Shown here piece by piece: positions 1 to 13,600 of a DNA stretch of 64,000 bases (positions within the stretch are counted from its first letter, which is position 1; each line of letters opens with the position of its first letter). The notes beneath the pieces are model-generated. The model did no database searches and was not told where the DNA came from. It worked only from the letters and a program-made list of their open reading frames with translations. The DNA lies in NCBI GenBank assembly GCA_009869945.1, contig WIXG01000162.1, forward strand, positions 104,407 to 168,406. The letters are read 5' to 3'. A program made the position numbers and the translations under genes. The stretch is from Mesaphorura yosii (lineage: Eukaryota > Arthropoda > Collembola > Poduromorpha > Tullbergiidae).

Positions 1-3000
1 GTAGAGCATACGTGCAGCTTGGCAGGCAGGGCAGATGCGTAACAGCAAAACATTGGCAAAAAATTATACGTGTAAACATGAGCATAAATAAAATGGCAAA
101 GCTTACGCTCACGCTCACGTCCACGTACGTTGCCAAATAGCAAAATGCACATATAACTAGTCAGATGTATTCTTAGTAATTTACATTTTTCGTACACAAC
201 AACACGAAAGGATGTTAAGCACACGCATAAGCTGGCCTGCCCGTCGGCCAATAATAACATTGTTTTCTATTAATTGTTAAGCTCATGTTGATGAATGAAT
301 TGCATGCAATGCAGTACCAAGAAACGAAAAACGAGTTCGGCTTTTTCGCTATTATTATGAGTATTATTCTGTGTTTTTGTTGACTCGAGTCGGGATTGCC
401 ATTTTCGCTGTAACTTCACCGTTCGCATAAACAAATTGAAGTTCAAGGTTATGCGATGCATGCAGGATTTGAGCAGGCCAAGGCAAATTACTATTACTAT
501 TACTAGTGCGAATTAAACGTATCACATTAAGGAATGGAATGCTTACTCTTCATATTGCAGCAACGTATCTACGATTCTTATCCGGATTTTGTTTTTGTAT
601 TACATAATGCTTACGATGACGACTGCTTGGCATTAGCCAGCCAGATTGTGCTTCTGCCAATTCAAACGAGATAATGAGCGACGAGCGAGCGAAGGAAAGA
701 TATGAACAAAAATGAAAATGTAAACAGACAGCCTTTGTTAACCAAGTTCATTAGTCCAAGTGTGCTTGCTGACACAGCAAAGGTCTGGAAACGTTGTGAA
801 ATACCAACAATCTCATACTAGCAAACGCAAAAAGTCCGCTTCCGTTTTTGTAAACAATGTTACGCGGTTGATACCGATTATGACGGACTGAATTATTTAT
901 TGCTTACGCGTACCGAAAGCTGAAGCGCTTGGATAAAATCAATGTTGTCAATTGCTATTATTGGCCGTCCGGCGAGCAACACAGCACGAGATATCAATTT
1001 TGGATCAGCTTCACTGCTGTCATCGGCGTCTGATTGGCTTGCTGATGTTTACGAATTGCGAGTTTGCGATGATTAATAGAAATTGAATGGACGAAACGAA
1101 CATGAATCGAATCTGCACTGGGAGTGGAAATATTCATAAAATGAATGTCTTCCGAATGTCTACTTGCTTACATACACACAATTCCAAACTGTTCTTAGCC
1201 CTGAGTTCCCGAATTGTCTTCAGGTTCTTTATAGTACCTAAAGATGGAAAATATATCGCGCATCGAGTACGGATTAACGTTTGTCCTTTCTTCGTCCTTT
1301 CACTTTTTGACCATTCTCATACATATTTAAAGTTTCTATGTGCTACTCGTCTCGTCTGCACATATCCACCATTTACTCTATCCCGTCGAAGCATTTCCAC
1401 AACCAACGAAAAGACGACGCAGTAGAGTCTCGACCTTGCTCAACATCTCAGCAATTGCGAAACTACGTTGTTTCTCGACGTACGCGTTGCACTCTGTGCA
1501 GTGAGCAAGTGGGTTAGTTGGTTACTCGGGTAGTTTACATTCATACATTTCTGATGTAACACAGTGCATTCTGGCCTTCTGGCTCTCCACTGCAGTGTAG
1601 CTATGAGCAAAAGAACGTTCCGCGCTTCCTCCTTCGCCTTGTGCTAGGGTGGCATGTTGTCCATTCCTGGAAATTTCCCCTTCCCCGTTAGAAGTCATGG
1701 TACATTTCTGCTTCTACTTCTACTTGGCATTCGAGCTGAATTGCGCAGCAAACGCTGAACGTCCGTCCATTATTGATCGCACTTGGCAATAGCATTTTAT
1801 TTCTGGCTAAAACGCGTAAACAAGTTCCGCGTCGTAAGATAGGTCAGTTTTTTATTATGTACACACTGTGTGTATGCTTTACAAGCTAAAATCATGCAAG
1901 CATGGCCACACGACCTGAAAATACAATGTGCTTCATACTTGAAAACTTCATAGCTACTGGAGTTGACTTGTAATTGTCTGTCTAATTAATGGGTTGGAAC
2001 TCCTGAATTCACGGCTTGATTTAAGCACTTACAAACAAAGCAAAACATAACAAGTCAATACTTATTTCTCTCAATGGCTTAATCGTTGTGACGTACCCGG
2101 TAAGTTTATATTGGCCAGTTTACGTAATAGTGTGCGAATTCATCAACAAACAATAACAAAGGTGGGCAAAAAATTATCAACCTCTCTGCAGTGTGCGGAG
2201 CGGCTGTAAATCCTTGAGCAGTTGAACTCATTTCTGTGTTACGAGTACGCAATTCCTAAAATGTTGTCAACAGATTCAAGGTCCTCTTCTCCCTGTCTAA
2301 TTTTTCGCAAGACTTTCATACACATTGTGATTTGTGCAGAAACTCCGAATGTTGTGGTTGCATTGGACATCAAACGTAAATGCTATATGCAGCGCAGCAA
2401 ATTCTCTTTTTTTTATTGGCGTGCATTGGAAAATTACTCCAGCACATCTTTTATTTAATGTAATATGCAACTCGACCATGGCAGTGGCCACGGCCGGCCG
2501 ACTTCACATTTCTTCTTTGCCAATTATCATTGCAAAAATATACGTTTAATGTTTGATTGCATCATTCTGCTTCACACACTTCACATGGCAAAGTGGTGTT
2601 GACTGGAATATGAATAGATTTCCTTGTTGATGTACGCCTGAGTCGCATTACGCATTTACAGGTGCTGGCCGCTGACTGCACTGCAATGACACGTACATCA
2701 TTAGAAAATGGCTACATTATAGAAGCTCATATTGATAAATAGAACTAACAATTTGCCAAGTATAGCACCAGAGCAGCACCGGAGCACAGTAGAATAGAGT
2801 AACGCGACCTTGCACTTCGACTTGTTTATTTACACTTTTGGAGCCTGTTACAGTGAAAACCTTCCATTCCTTTCTATTCTATTCATATATCCTATCTTGC
2901 AACCCGTTAGCATTGGCTATGCAAGCCTGTTACACAATATGATGGCTTGAGAGCCGAATCACGTACACAAACCACAGCGCTGGGGCATGATTCAGATTGA

Positions 3001-4604
3001 AGAGGCGAATTCTCGGAATAATCTTCTGATTGCGACAGATTTCCCCAGCGTAGTGTACCAAGAATGGCTTCACGGCCGTCCGTGTTGTCGGTCTTCATTT
3101 TGAGTAGAATTAATTATCTGGTGACATTGTTCCTGCAGTCATCGCAGAAGATTTCAGTTCCCACGAAGTTGGTTTTCCAGAATCGAGGTTCGAATCATGA
3201 ATTAATCAAGTCCGACCGTTCGGTTATTTTCACACATGAGAAGAAACATGTACATGAGCGATAGTAGAACATTTGTTTACTTGAGAAAGTCGCATTTGCC
3301 TTCACGGCTCTTCGTAGTTTGCCGAAGCTTAAAATTTAATTGGTAGGAAAATTTCGGTTAGAGTAAACAGGTTGTCAAGCACGAGAATACTTCCGCAAGC
3401 TTGTGAAAGGAGCAGCATCTTGTTCATTAATTGCTGAGTTTATTTGGGAACTAACTTTCTGGTGCAAAAATAGAAGCACATGCTCATTTTACGTTTACGT
3501 ACTTAGTGTGGTTTCAAATGTAGGTTATCGAAAAAATCCAGCGGCCTGTGGCTGTGTTCATATACTCACAGATCATAAATGCTTAATTGATTGTGGCCAA
3601 TGCAATGGAAAAGGTGTCCCTGTCAGATGCTCTTAAATATTCTTATCAGTTGCAAGTGTTGAATTCTTTCAGTTAAAATTCGCTTCGAACTGCTATGCTG
3701 GGATGTTTATAATAAATAAATAATAATACGAATAAATCTCGTCGACATGCTGTAGGATAAAAACATATAGAAAGTCTGTACCTTCTTAATCTAATGTCTC
3801 AGCAAACCAGCAAACTCGTCACCAGAAAATATTTTTTAAAAAAAGATAACCTTTGACGTGACTCATGACTTCATGCTCCAAATTATCATCTTCGGAACTG
3901 ACCTTTCATGTTATTCGCCTTACATCATCACTTTGGGGTTTGATAATTGAAATTAACATCAACGTCCTTCTTAGAAGAGACTTTGGGGCCTAGCTGATGG
4001 TATCATTACGGGGAACCAAATTACGCAAACAATAAATAAATGCTTTGAAATTGATATTTTGGCAGAATACCAGAAACCACTCTATCATTGAACCGTTTAA
4101 CAGTTAAATTTTTGTAGGCACTTATTAGCACATCTTCAGTGTGCTTATTTATTCTCGAATGTCTGAAATGTTCGTGATTGGGATACATGAATCCATGATG
4201 ACTGCAGGAAAAGTACAAATTAAAATATACTTTCGTACTTTAAAAAAATCTTAATTTATTGTTGCAGGAATCTCACGATTATAATGCTTTTGCCGCAAAA
4301 TATGGTTGACAAACCCCCTGAAATCTACTTTATGAATACGCTTGTCCACTCCAACATTACTCCACAATCCGGGGAGTTCATAATGTCCAGGAGTGAACTT
4401 GTGAACTCAGTCAAGTAAATCTAGTCTTACTTATTTTCTCGATTTTCTCAAAGCATTAAATATGGACCGAGGTGTGCAAGAAATGGCGATAGCCATTTAC
4501 AACCTACAACCACATGGATAAATTAGTTTTTATAATCGTACACGAATAATAATCATCGAGACGGATTTGTACTCTAAGGCTTTATTGCGATAGAAGCATA
4601 AACA
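1..4604. other. Intergenic stretch, no gene recognised
   Basis: This AT-rich stretch runs up to the last ABCB7 exon. The open frames in it (for example 1087-1425 plus) match no family I know and lack a convincing start context or splice structure. I see no RNA gene and no long repeat. It may hold the ABCB7 3' UTR at its right end and regulatory DNA of a gene outside the window. Confidence 0.6.
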
Positions 4605-7600
4605 TCACTGATGGTGTTGCGTCCTCCATAGTGTGTAATAGTAGGAAGATTTTTTCGAAGTCAGGTCCTTATGAGTCCCTCTGTCCACTATGCGGCCACC
4701 TTGCAACACTAAAATTTCGTCCGCATCCATTACTGTTGAAAGACGATGTGCTATCCAGATGGACGTCCTGTTTTGCGAGGCCTTCTTTAATGCTTCCAAT
4801 ATATTCTAGAAAGGGCAATTAACATCACTCAACAACGTTCACCACTGAATTTCATGAATGTTTATGTTCTTTGTTGTCTTTTCTTACAGATTCAGTTATG
4901 GAGTCCAGCGAAGAAGTGGCCTCATCGAAGACGAGAATTGGAGTCCGTTTCAGAACAGCCCTTGCAATAGCGACGCGTTGCTTTTCACCACCGCTCAACT
5001 TCAACCCTCGTTCGCCAACCTGAGTCTCGTATCCGTTGGGCCAACGTTGAACAAACTTGTGAAGATTGGCCACTTCTGCTGCTTGATAAGCTTCCTCCAG
5101 GGATGCTTCCAGATTTCCATATTGCAGATTGTAAAGCAACGTATCGTGAAATAGAACTGAATCCTGAACAAAAGCAACAGCTAGTCACGTTAGATGTCCT
5201 CCGCAGAAATCAGTTTGCAAATTTCGTTTACCTGTGGCACAACAGCGATTGATTTTCTCAACGAATCCAAATCTACCGCACAAATATTTTGACCAGCAAT
5301 CTTGATTTCACCTTCCTGAGGTTCCACAAATCGGTAGAGTAGACGTGTAATGGTCGATTTTCTGCATTAAAACAGAAGATGCCAAATTAGCCAAGAGGTG
5401 GTGGCTTTCCAAGGATTTACGTACCCTGAACCAGACCCTCCCACAATGCCAACCTTCTTCCCTGGTTCGACGATAAACGACAAGTTTTTAAGAATCTTCG
5501 TGTCGGGCGTGTATCCAAAAGTAACGTTATTGAATTCAATTGATGCATTGGAGGCTCCATTCAAGTTCAGCATCGGTGCGCCAACATTTGCCTACACAAC
5601 ATCACAGCATAGATCACAGCTAGACGTTGTCTTTTGAGAACTGTATGCTTACGGGAATTTTCGTCTGGATTGCAAGCAGCGCAAACATTGTGGTCATATC
5701 GATCATCGCCTGCCTCGTCTCTCGATAAACTGTGCCGAGAAAGTTCAGAGGTATTGAAAGTTGGAAAAGTAGGCCGTTTACCATCACCAAATCTCCCACG
5801 GTCATGTGTCCTGAAACGTAACGTTCAAAGGGGATTGAATCATCTTGCTATCTCACTCGGTTTAGCAATTGCTCACCTTGCGTGATTTGTTTGGCAGCCA
5901 TGATCATAATTGCACTTAAAGACGCGCTGAAGATAACATTCTGACCAAAGTTAAGCGTGGCGAGAGATGTGCTTGTCTTCAGGGAAGCCTTCTCAAATTT
6001 CTGCAGGATTTGGTCATAGCGCTCAGCTTCATACTTCTCATTGTTGAAGTACTTGACCGTCTCATAGTTCAAGAGGGAGTCCACTGCACGGTTCCCGGAT
6101 TCATTTTCAGCCTTGTTCATGGCGATACGAAATTTCGTTCTCCATTGTGTCACGGACAGAGTGTACACTCCGTACGCTGACACGCATCCAAGTGCAACCA
6201 TCGCAAATTCGCTTCCGAATTTGTACCCCTGAAGAATTCAGATTCACACATTTATTAAAACGCTACGCTGTGAAAACATCGATTCGGTCTCAGTATGAAC
6301 TCGATATCATTGTTGTTGCTTACGAGGAGAGACGAAACCAGTCCAAGTTCAAACAGTGTTGGAAATATATTAAAAACCATTGCAGTAACGATGAAATTAA
6401 CTCCCCGAGATCCCCTGTCAATCGCCTGTGAATCAAATCGAAAGAGGTATATCCTAATTAGTATTCAAAGGGCAAAGGGCACAACTTTGTAAACATTGGA
6501 ACACCACAAGTCAAGTAATGCATTCTAATTTTATGTTCATATTTGGTTGGCTAATAATGTACATAGTGGGATCATGTTTCTCGGACGAGTGCATCAGCAG
6601 CTTCAATTGCTCTGGTACATGCTTGCATTTACAAGAATTCCCAAGTATCGATCGGGAATGGGTTCAGACGCTGAGAGGAAATCCATGGAAATTGTGTCGT
6701 AAGAGAATTGGAATCCTAGTTACGTGAGTGGGCATTGGGAGATTATTTATACAGATTCATTCGGTTAAGTCTACGATACCGGACCACTTCAACAACAACG
6801 TGTTGATGGAAGTGGAACAAAAGGAGACGGAAAGCAAAAAGCAGAGAGTCGTGTTTGAATTGAAAAGGATGGCATATGTCAGCTTATCCTGACAGAAATG
6901 AGGTTGTCTAGAAACCATTTTATTTATCCTGCTTTCACCTCGCCTCACCAACTCGCCTTCGCTTCGCATCACGAGCGGATCACGGCTCTGAATACTGACC
7001 GGAAAGGGAAAACTTATTCTCAGTGCAAGAAAATGAAGATCTGCTCGAAAATCACTTTTCTTTTTAGACGCAACTAAACCAGCCTGCTTCAGTTAATAGA
7101 CAATCTTTTCTAAAGAAATATTCGTACAAAGATTTAAAAAGGACGGCAATTTAATTTTAGCAAATCAGTACTCAAGTACTCACCTTTGACAATGCTCCAG
7201 TCTGCCGGCTGAGATGAAATGCCAAATCCAAGTTGTGTAAATGCAGAAACACATTTTTGGACAATTGGCGAATGCTTCGCTGTGCAACCTTCGCAAAAAC
7301 TGCATTGCGCAGTTCATTAAATCCAGCAGCACCGGCTCGTGCGAGACCATCTGAAATTAGACAACATAAGTTTTGATGAATGCTAACTAAACTACTACTC
7401 ATCTCAGATTAGAAATCGATTATGATATTTTGGGACAAAGAGGGGCACAAAGTCAACGAGTCTGTAAATAAATCGCACTCTTTCAGTTCAACTCAATGCA
7501 TTCACCTTCACTTGCTCGAGCACAAGTTGAGACGACGAGTTCAGTTTAGTTTCAAGGTTGTAAACTCGACCCAGCAGCTGGTTGTTCCAAAAGCATAAAT

Positions 7601-10600
7601 TGTTTCCAGAAAATTGTTCCAAGAGAATTGTTTCCAGTGCGTATCGGTAATATTTCTGTTGAGATTTACGGAGCCTCACGTTACCCCAGGCTAGTTATTT
7701 AAATGTTCTAATGTTCTATAAATAAGCACATTGAAGATGTGCTAATAGGATGACAGTCTTTCCAAATCTGCTGGGTCCAACTTTGGGCTTAGGTACGTTA
7801 GTGTACTAAAAACAGAATTAAGATATCTTCTGAGCACTACTCTGCGCTGATGTAAAAGAACCCTTGACGCCTCGGATCTGGTCTTGTTCTTGGTAATGAA
7901 AGTAATGATTGGAATGTAAGGACTTAAAAGTGAATTTGCAAATATATGCCCGGAAGAGCTCTCCAGTTTCCAGTTAACGTTTCTTGCTTTGACCTCGTAG
8001 GTCTCTGTCATGTCTGTAATCTGATGCCAGAGATCACTCAGGTTCAGACACTTCAAAGGAAAATTCAAATTTAGTTTCATGCCATTTCAATTGTAGCACT
8101 AAAGATTTCGCCAATTACAGGCTGAAGGCTTCGAACAAATCATACGCATGTAATTATCGTTCAATGTTTAAGCAGTAAAGGGGCCTAAGATCTCATCGTT
8201 GCTTCGTTTCGTTGTTCCCTTTATCCCATCCATACCATACAAATAGTACACAGATGTACACGGAGTTGGAACCTCCTTTGTCTGGCTTCTCCGTCTCATG
8301 TGTCATGTCGTTCACGTCGACGTTTCCACAGGCGAATTCGCATCGCAAATTCGCAATCCTCAAAATGCAGACGCAGACGGTCACACGGCACAGCTTTTAA
8401 TGTTCCCGTCTCTCTTCACCGCCTGCCCATAATTTTATTATTGCGTTTTTCAGTCTACACACTCTTCATTCAGCATATGAGGCAGGATCGCATTTGGTAT
8501 TTGGTTGTTTTACGACTTCTTTTAGAAATGAAAAGGGTTCGCAAAGCATTCAACAAAAACCATTGATGTTGTGCAAATATCTTCCTCCGCACACTCACTC
8601 ACATTCTCAGATCGGTTCGCCTGCCTGAGTCTACTGTGACCATGCCCGCGGAATGTGAGGCCAGGGCCATTTCTTATTTTAGGGACCACACATCGTGTGC
8701 ATTTAGTTCAATCGTTGGTTCAGTTAAAATGTGTGATGACGAGTATGTAAAAATAAAATAAAGCCTTCGTCATCTCATCTCAGGCCAGGCTTCCTTTTTC
8801 TTCGTCGCAACATCGTGTCGTGTCGTTTTGGAAGGCATATTTTGTGGAAATGAAGCCTTAGCTGTTTGAATGCGATCGAATATCGCCTGTATTATGTAAA
8901 ATTTTATGCGTTGTACTTAAATTTAATGTGCATGCCTGTTTTCCTGTCCCACTTCTTCATGCCGATTAGGTCCACGATAATTCGATCATGATTTATGCAG
9001 TCTGGGTTGACACTAGTAGCATAAACAGTACGAGAGAACTAATAGCGATAATGACAAACCAAAAGAAACTACTTCGTAAGCCCAAATGCTGATTTCTGAT
9101 CTTTGTTTCTGAGCTTTTTTACCATTGCCTTCCCTTACATGTACAAAAATAAGTTCATGTCACGAATGCTTTGTTTGGAGCGTGGCTGCAGCTTTAGCGT
9201 CTTTTTCATTTCGAAGGGGAGAGATTACTAAGTCAAATGCTCCAAGACGCATCTTTTGTTCGTAGCATTTGGGAATCTGAATTTATCCCATTGCCCCTTC
9301 ACATCTTCGCCTTATTCGTGTATCTGTGTAACGCATTAGTTCAAGTTAGACTTGTATTTCCAGAAATGAAAAATTATTCGAGTATTGCTCTAGTTTAAGA
9401 TTAAGACAGAAACCCGTCAAGGCTGTAGCGAGCCTCGTGCATTGTGCAGTCAAGAGTCAAACGGTTGCGAGCATAATAGAGCATCAGAGTTAATTTCGTC
9501 CAATCTCATGGAAGAAGTGAAGACTTTAAAAGTTTTCAGTGTAGATAAGTTTTAATAACTTGGATTTGATCTAACGCTGTTAGGTTTTAAAAAGAAAGTC
9601 CTTCAAGAAGTCCTTCCAGCAGCGTCTCACTTTCGAGGTTTCGACGCACAACTGACGAGTGGGAACTCTACTCCAAAGAGATGGACAAAAGCATAAGTTG
9701 TCATGGTTTTATTGTGCGCCATGTACGCCTCTGTCTCTTAGCAGAGCACGAGCAAGACCACCTTTTGCAGCCCTCCTCTTCCATTTTCAAGGCATTCTAA
9801 GTGCAGTTGGTGTTATTTACATGTAGACTTTTGCAGATCTTTCTGAGGACTCATTAAACCATAAAAGTGATTTGTGTTATTTGCGTGATTGGATTGGACG
9901 GTGAGTAAAGTAAATAATTCGTTCCTTTTAGGCAATCCGTGTTCCGAAAATTTTGAGAGGAGAGACGCTCACATACACAGCCCATAAAAGAGCTTGCCAA
10001 ATCACACGCTTTGACTCGTAGTCGTAGCTGCCATTTTTCATCATCCGACGCTTGTCAAGGGAAACGAGAAGGTGTAGGAGAAAGAGACGAGCCTCCTCAG
10101 CGCATCATTCGCATTATTACTTTCCAGTTGCAAATAGGACGCGAAAGAAAGTTCGTGACCGCAGCCGACGCCTTGTCCGCGTATTGTGTCGATTGTCTCG
10201 AATTACACCAACGGCCGCATATTGCGTTTCATTTGAGGTTCGCTTTCGCTCGCAAAAAATCGAATTAATTTCTCCTGCGTTCGATTTCCCTTTCTCTGAT
10301 CTTGCTCGTGCGTTTCAGAAACGCGCTTTTAAAATAACTTAAATCACATTAACTTGGTGGCAGTAGGAGGGATATTAATCGAGTAACGCATTTGCGTAGT
10401 TGTTGACAAATAGCGCAAATACCAAATGGAGGATGTAAACCAATAAATTTTAATTAATTTCTACGCCAGTCACACAAGTAAACCAACAAAATGAGTTCTC
10501 AACGAAGTCGCCGGTCTCCTCGGAAGTCTCAATCACAACGAAGTCAGTCAAGTCAGCGAACTCAGCAAGACTCTGATTCTGGATTTGTGGACCCTGCACT

Positions 10601-13600
10601 TCAAACTGGTCGTACCATGAAGAAAGTTTGCAAAGAAAACTTCCTTGAGGCTTGGAAATATTGCCAGACTGGTAAACCCATTTTAAATACTTCTTATTTA
10701 CGTCGGCATCGGGTAGCTGCGCTAAACGGCCGAATAATGCTGTGAATGGACAAAGGCGTCAATTACACCTATCATTCGCAAGGAGAAAACAGCAGCTTGA
10801 AACTAATTATTTTATAGATGATGAACGGCAAGCATTGAGAGTGCAGACAGAAGTAGTCATGCTGAAATTAGTCCGAAGCGAGCTCATGCTAACGGATCCA
10901 ATGCTGATATTGGAGGACATGGGATTAAATGAACCTGCAGAAGACGACACTTCTGCTATTGATGCCGAATTGGATTCTTTCGAAAAGGCAAGCTTATTAT
11001 GCTAATGTTCTATACTAGAAGATTTGGAGATTAATTAATTTAAAAGAGATCTCACTTCACGAAGGCCGTTGACGATAGACGCGAAAAGTTCATAAAAGGG
11101 TTGACACCCAGCAAGATGAAGAAGCATCAGGATTACGTGCAGATGTTGAACATAATCAACAAAAAATGCGAAGGTATGCCTGAAATACTTTCTCTATCGA
11201 GTCTTTTAGCCTGAACGCATGAACCGGAAAACGAATTGACTTTTCTTTTTATAGAGCTTGAACCTCATGCAACTACCAGCACAGGCTGCGGAGCAGTTGA
11301 AGGCGATGATACTTTGGAGATTTTAGAAGACGATGATGGCAATGTTAAAGAGTTGATTCCAATAAAAGATCCGATCTCCAAGAAAACGTTGGTGGACCCA
11401 GTTAGAAACAGTAAATGCTTGCATGTGTACGGAAAGGCTCAGATAACATCGCTTCTCTTGAAGAACAGGCAGATAAGGTAATCAACCAACACAATCTGCC
11501 CCGCATTTCAACGATGCAGACCAACCAACTTTCACTATTCAATTTCACCCTCTGCCTTGTTTCTAATCAGATGCCCTCAAATGGGTTGCCCCAATCGGGC
11601 GTTCATTAGAATTCAAGACCTGGTCGACGATCCTGAGTTGAAGGAGAAGGTTAGGCTGAAGGTAGCTGAGGTCCAGCGCAGAGAAGCGGAGGTAGAAAAA
11701 ACCAGGAAGGAGAAAGGCAACAGTACAAATGATATGGAATAAGCATGATCCCTTTGTCGTCCGTGAATTATGATTTTGCGGCAAGTGGTATGAATTCTAG
11801 AATTTATTAGGCTGTTTCTTTCCCGGCAGCGTTTCATTGGATAAGTAAGAAAATAAATTGAATTTCACTTACATCCGATGAGGATAGCCAATGTGAACGT
11901 GGTAATTGTGTCAACGGCATTCGCGAAGTCTGCCACTCCAACTCCAGTATTTGCTCCGAGTGTGTCCACAGAAATTTTAAATAAGTATGGCACGAAGACG
12001 TTGAGTATCTTGCCACAAGCCAGGAGGCCCAGGGCGAGCACTACGCGTTTGCGTATGTCCCAATTATCCTATAATTTGGGATTAGAATAGAAATAGAAAA
12101 GGCACATTCCTGCTTAATTAAATAATGACGACGAATGTGGAGGTACTTACTTTAGGCCAAATATATTTAAGCATAGCTTTGAACACTTTGCTTGCTGAGA
12201 CTTCGGATGAACTGCTTTTAAGTCCATTGCGTGCGAGGTTGGAAACTCCAGGATGGAAGCAAAGTCTGATTGGTTGAAATACTCGACCCTTTCACAAATA
12301 TAAGAATATGTTTCAAATTAGCTTTACACTGAACTAGAAACTAAATATCTTCGAGGTTTGCTTCGATTTCATAGTTTTTCATGAACACAATGCAATGTTT
12401 CAAGTACTCCAAGGCCAGTCCACAAGCTTGATTCTTTTCGCACGAAAGTGTTTGTAAGTTAAAAATAGATTCTTCATACGATCGAATTTCCACTCTAATC
12501 AATTCCCGAACAATTTTCTTAAATGATGAACTGTTGGTCGTAATCTGGAAGTCAAATGCTTTGATCTGTTCTGGATTCCACAAAACTAGTTGTACCAGTA
12601 AGCTTAAGTTCCAAGAAAGGTCATTTTGAAGAATGTGCAGCTCAGTTCGTAAATTGTGCTTTTTAATTATATTCATTTTTCTCAAGTCTTTAGACAAAGG
12701 TAGCAGTTGTGGATTTCTAGTAACAAGGTCTGTGAAGTCTAAGGGCACAAAATCAAATGGATTTGCTGTGCCAGGTGGTGGAATAAAACCGTATTCTGTC
12801 CATAGTTTGAAGTGTGGGTGGTTTCCGTAGCTGATGAATATTTCTTCGCCTGTATGAATCTCTCTGTTTGACTTAATCGTGTATGCTCTGTGCTCTTCGC
12901 TGAATGACACCTTTGTATTGGGCACAGGTGAGTGGTTAAATAAGTCAAGAAATGGTGCCAGCGCCATTCCACCTTCACTTTCCAGGAATACAGACCGTGT
13001 GTTCACTACAAACCAGCAGTATTTAAATGATTCAAAATTACAAACTTCATCTTTTGCTTTTCTTGTGCTTGTGCGTGTGTCTTTGGCGTAAAAGAAAGCG
13101 AATGCTGATTGGATGGCTTTCATTTGCTTGTCGATCATAGTTTTGTAGATTGTTGGCAATAGTTGAAGCTCTTGCTCACTTAAGTAGGCTGGAAGTTCAC
13201 GAAAGCTCGACGGTAATGTTTTGATGTACTCAAAGATTGGGGAATCTTTCCCTTTGCCGATTTCTTCGTAAAGATACAGTGCGTACTTATCATGGAGGGT
13301 AATTTCGTCGCGAATGCTTTGAATTTCTTCAGGAGAGTACCTGGATGCAGTTATTAAGCACAGCTCATGTAATTCAAGCAGTTTCTCTTCGGAACTTATG
13401 GTATTCTTTCTCCTACTTGATGAAGCCATGATTCCTCGATAACGGACTTCGTCATTATTTACAGCAGCCAGAAAAACTGCAGGAGTTACTCGAGGACTCT
13501 TAACGAAAAGCTGTCCGCTTGGTCCAGGCTCGAACGTGTGAGATTTTCTTTTAAGCCATTTTAGTAAAGCAATCATATCTGAATCCGCTTCGAGTTGTTG

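Noticed and set aside
1087..1425. 112-codon plus-strand frame in the left intergenic region
   Set aside because: Low-complexity mixed composition, no domain, no splice partners.
3180..3200. GGTTCGAATC string resembling a tRNA B box
   Set aside because: No A box, cloverleaf arms or terminator at the right spacing.
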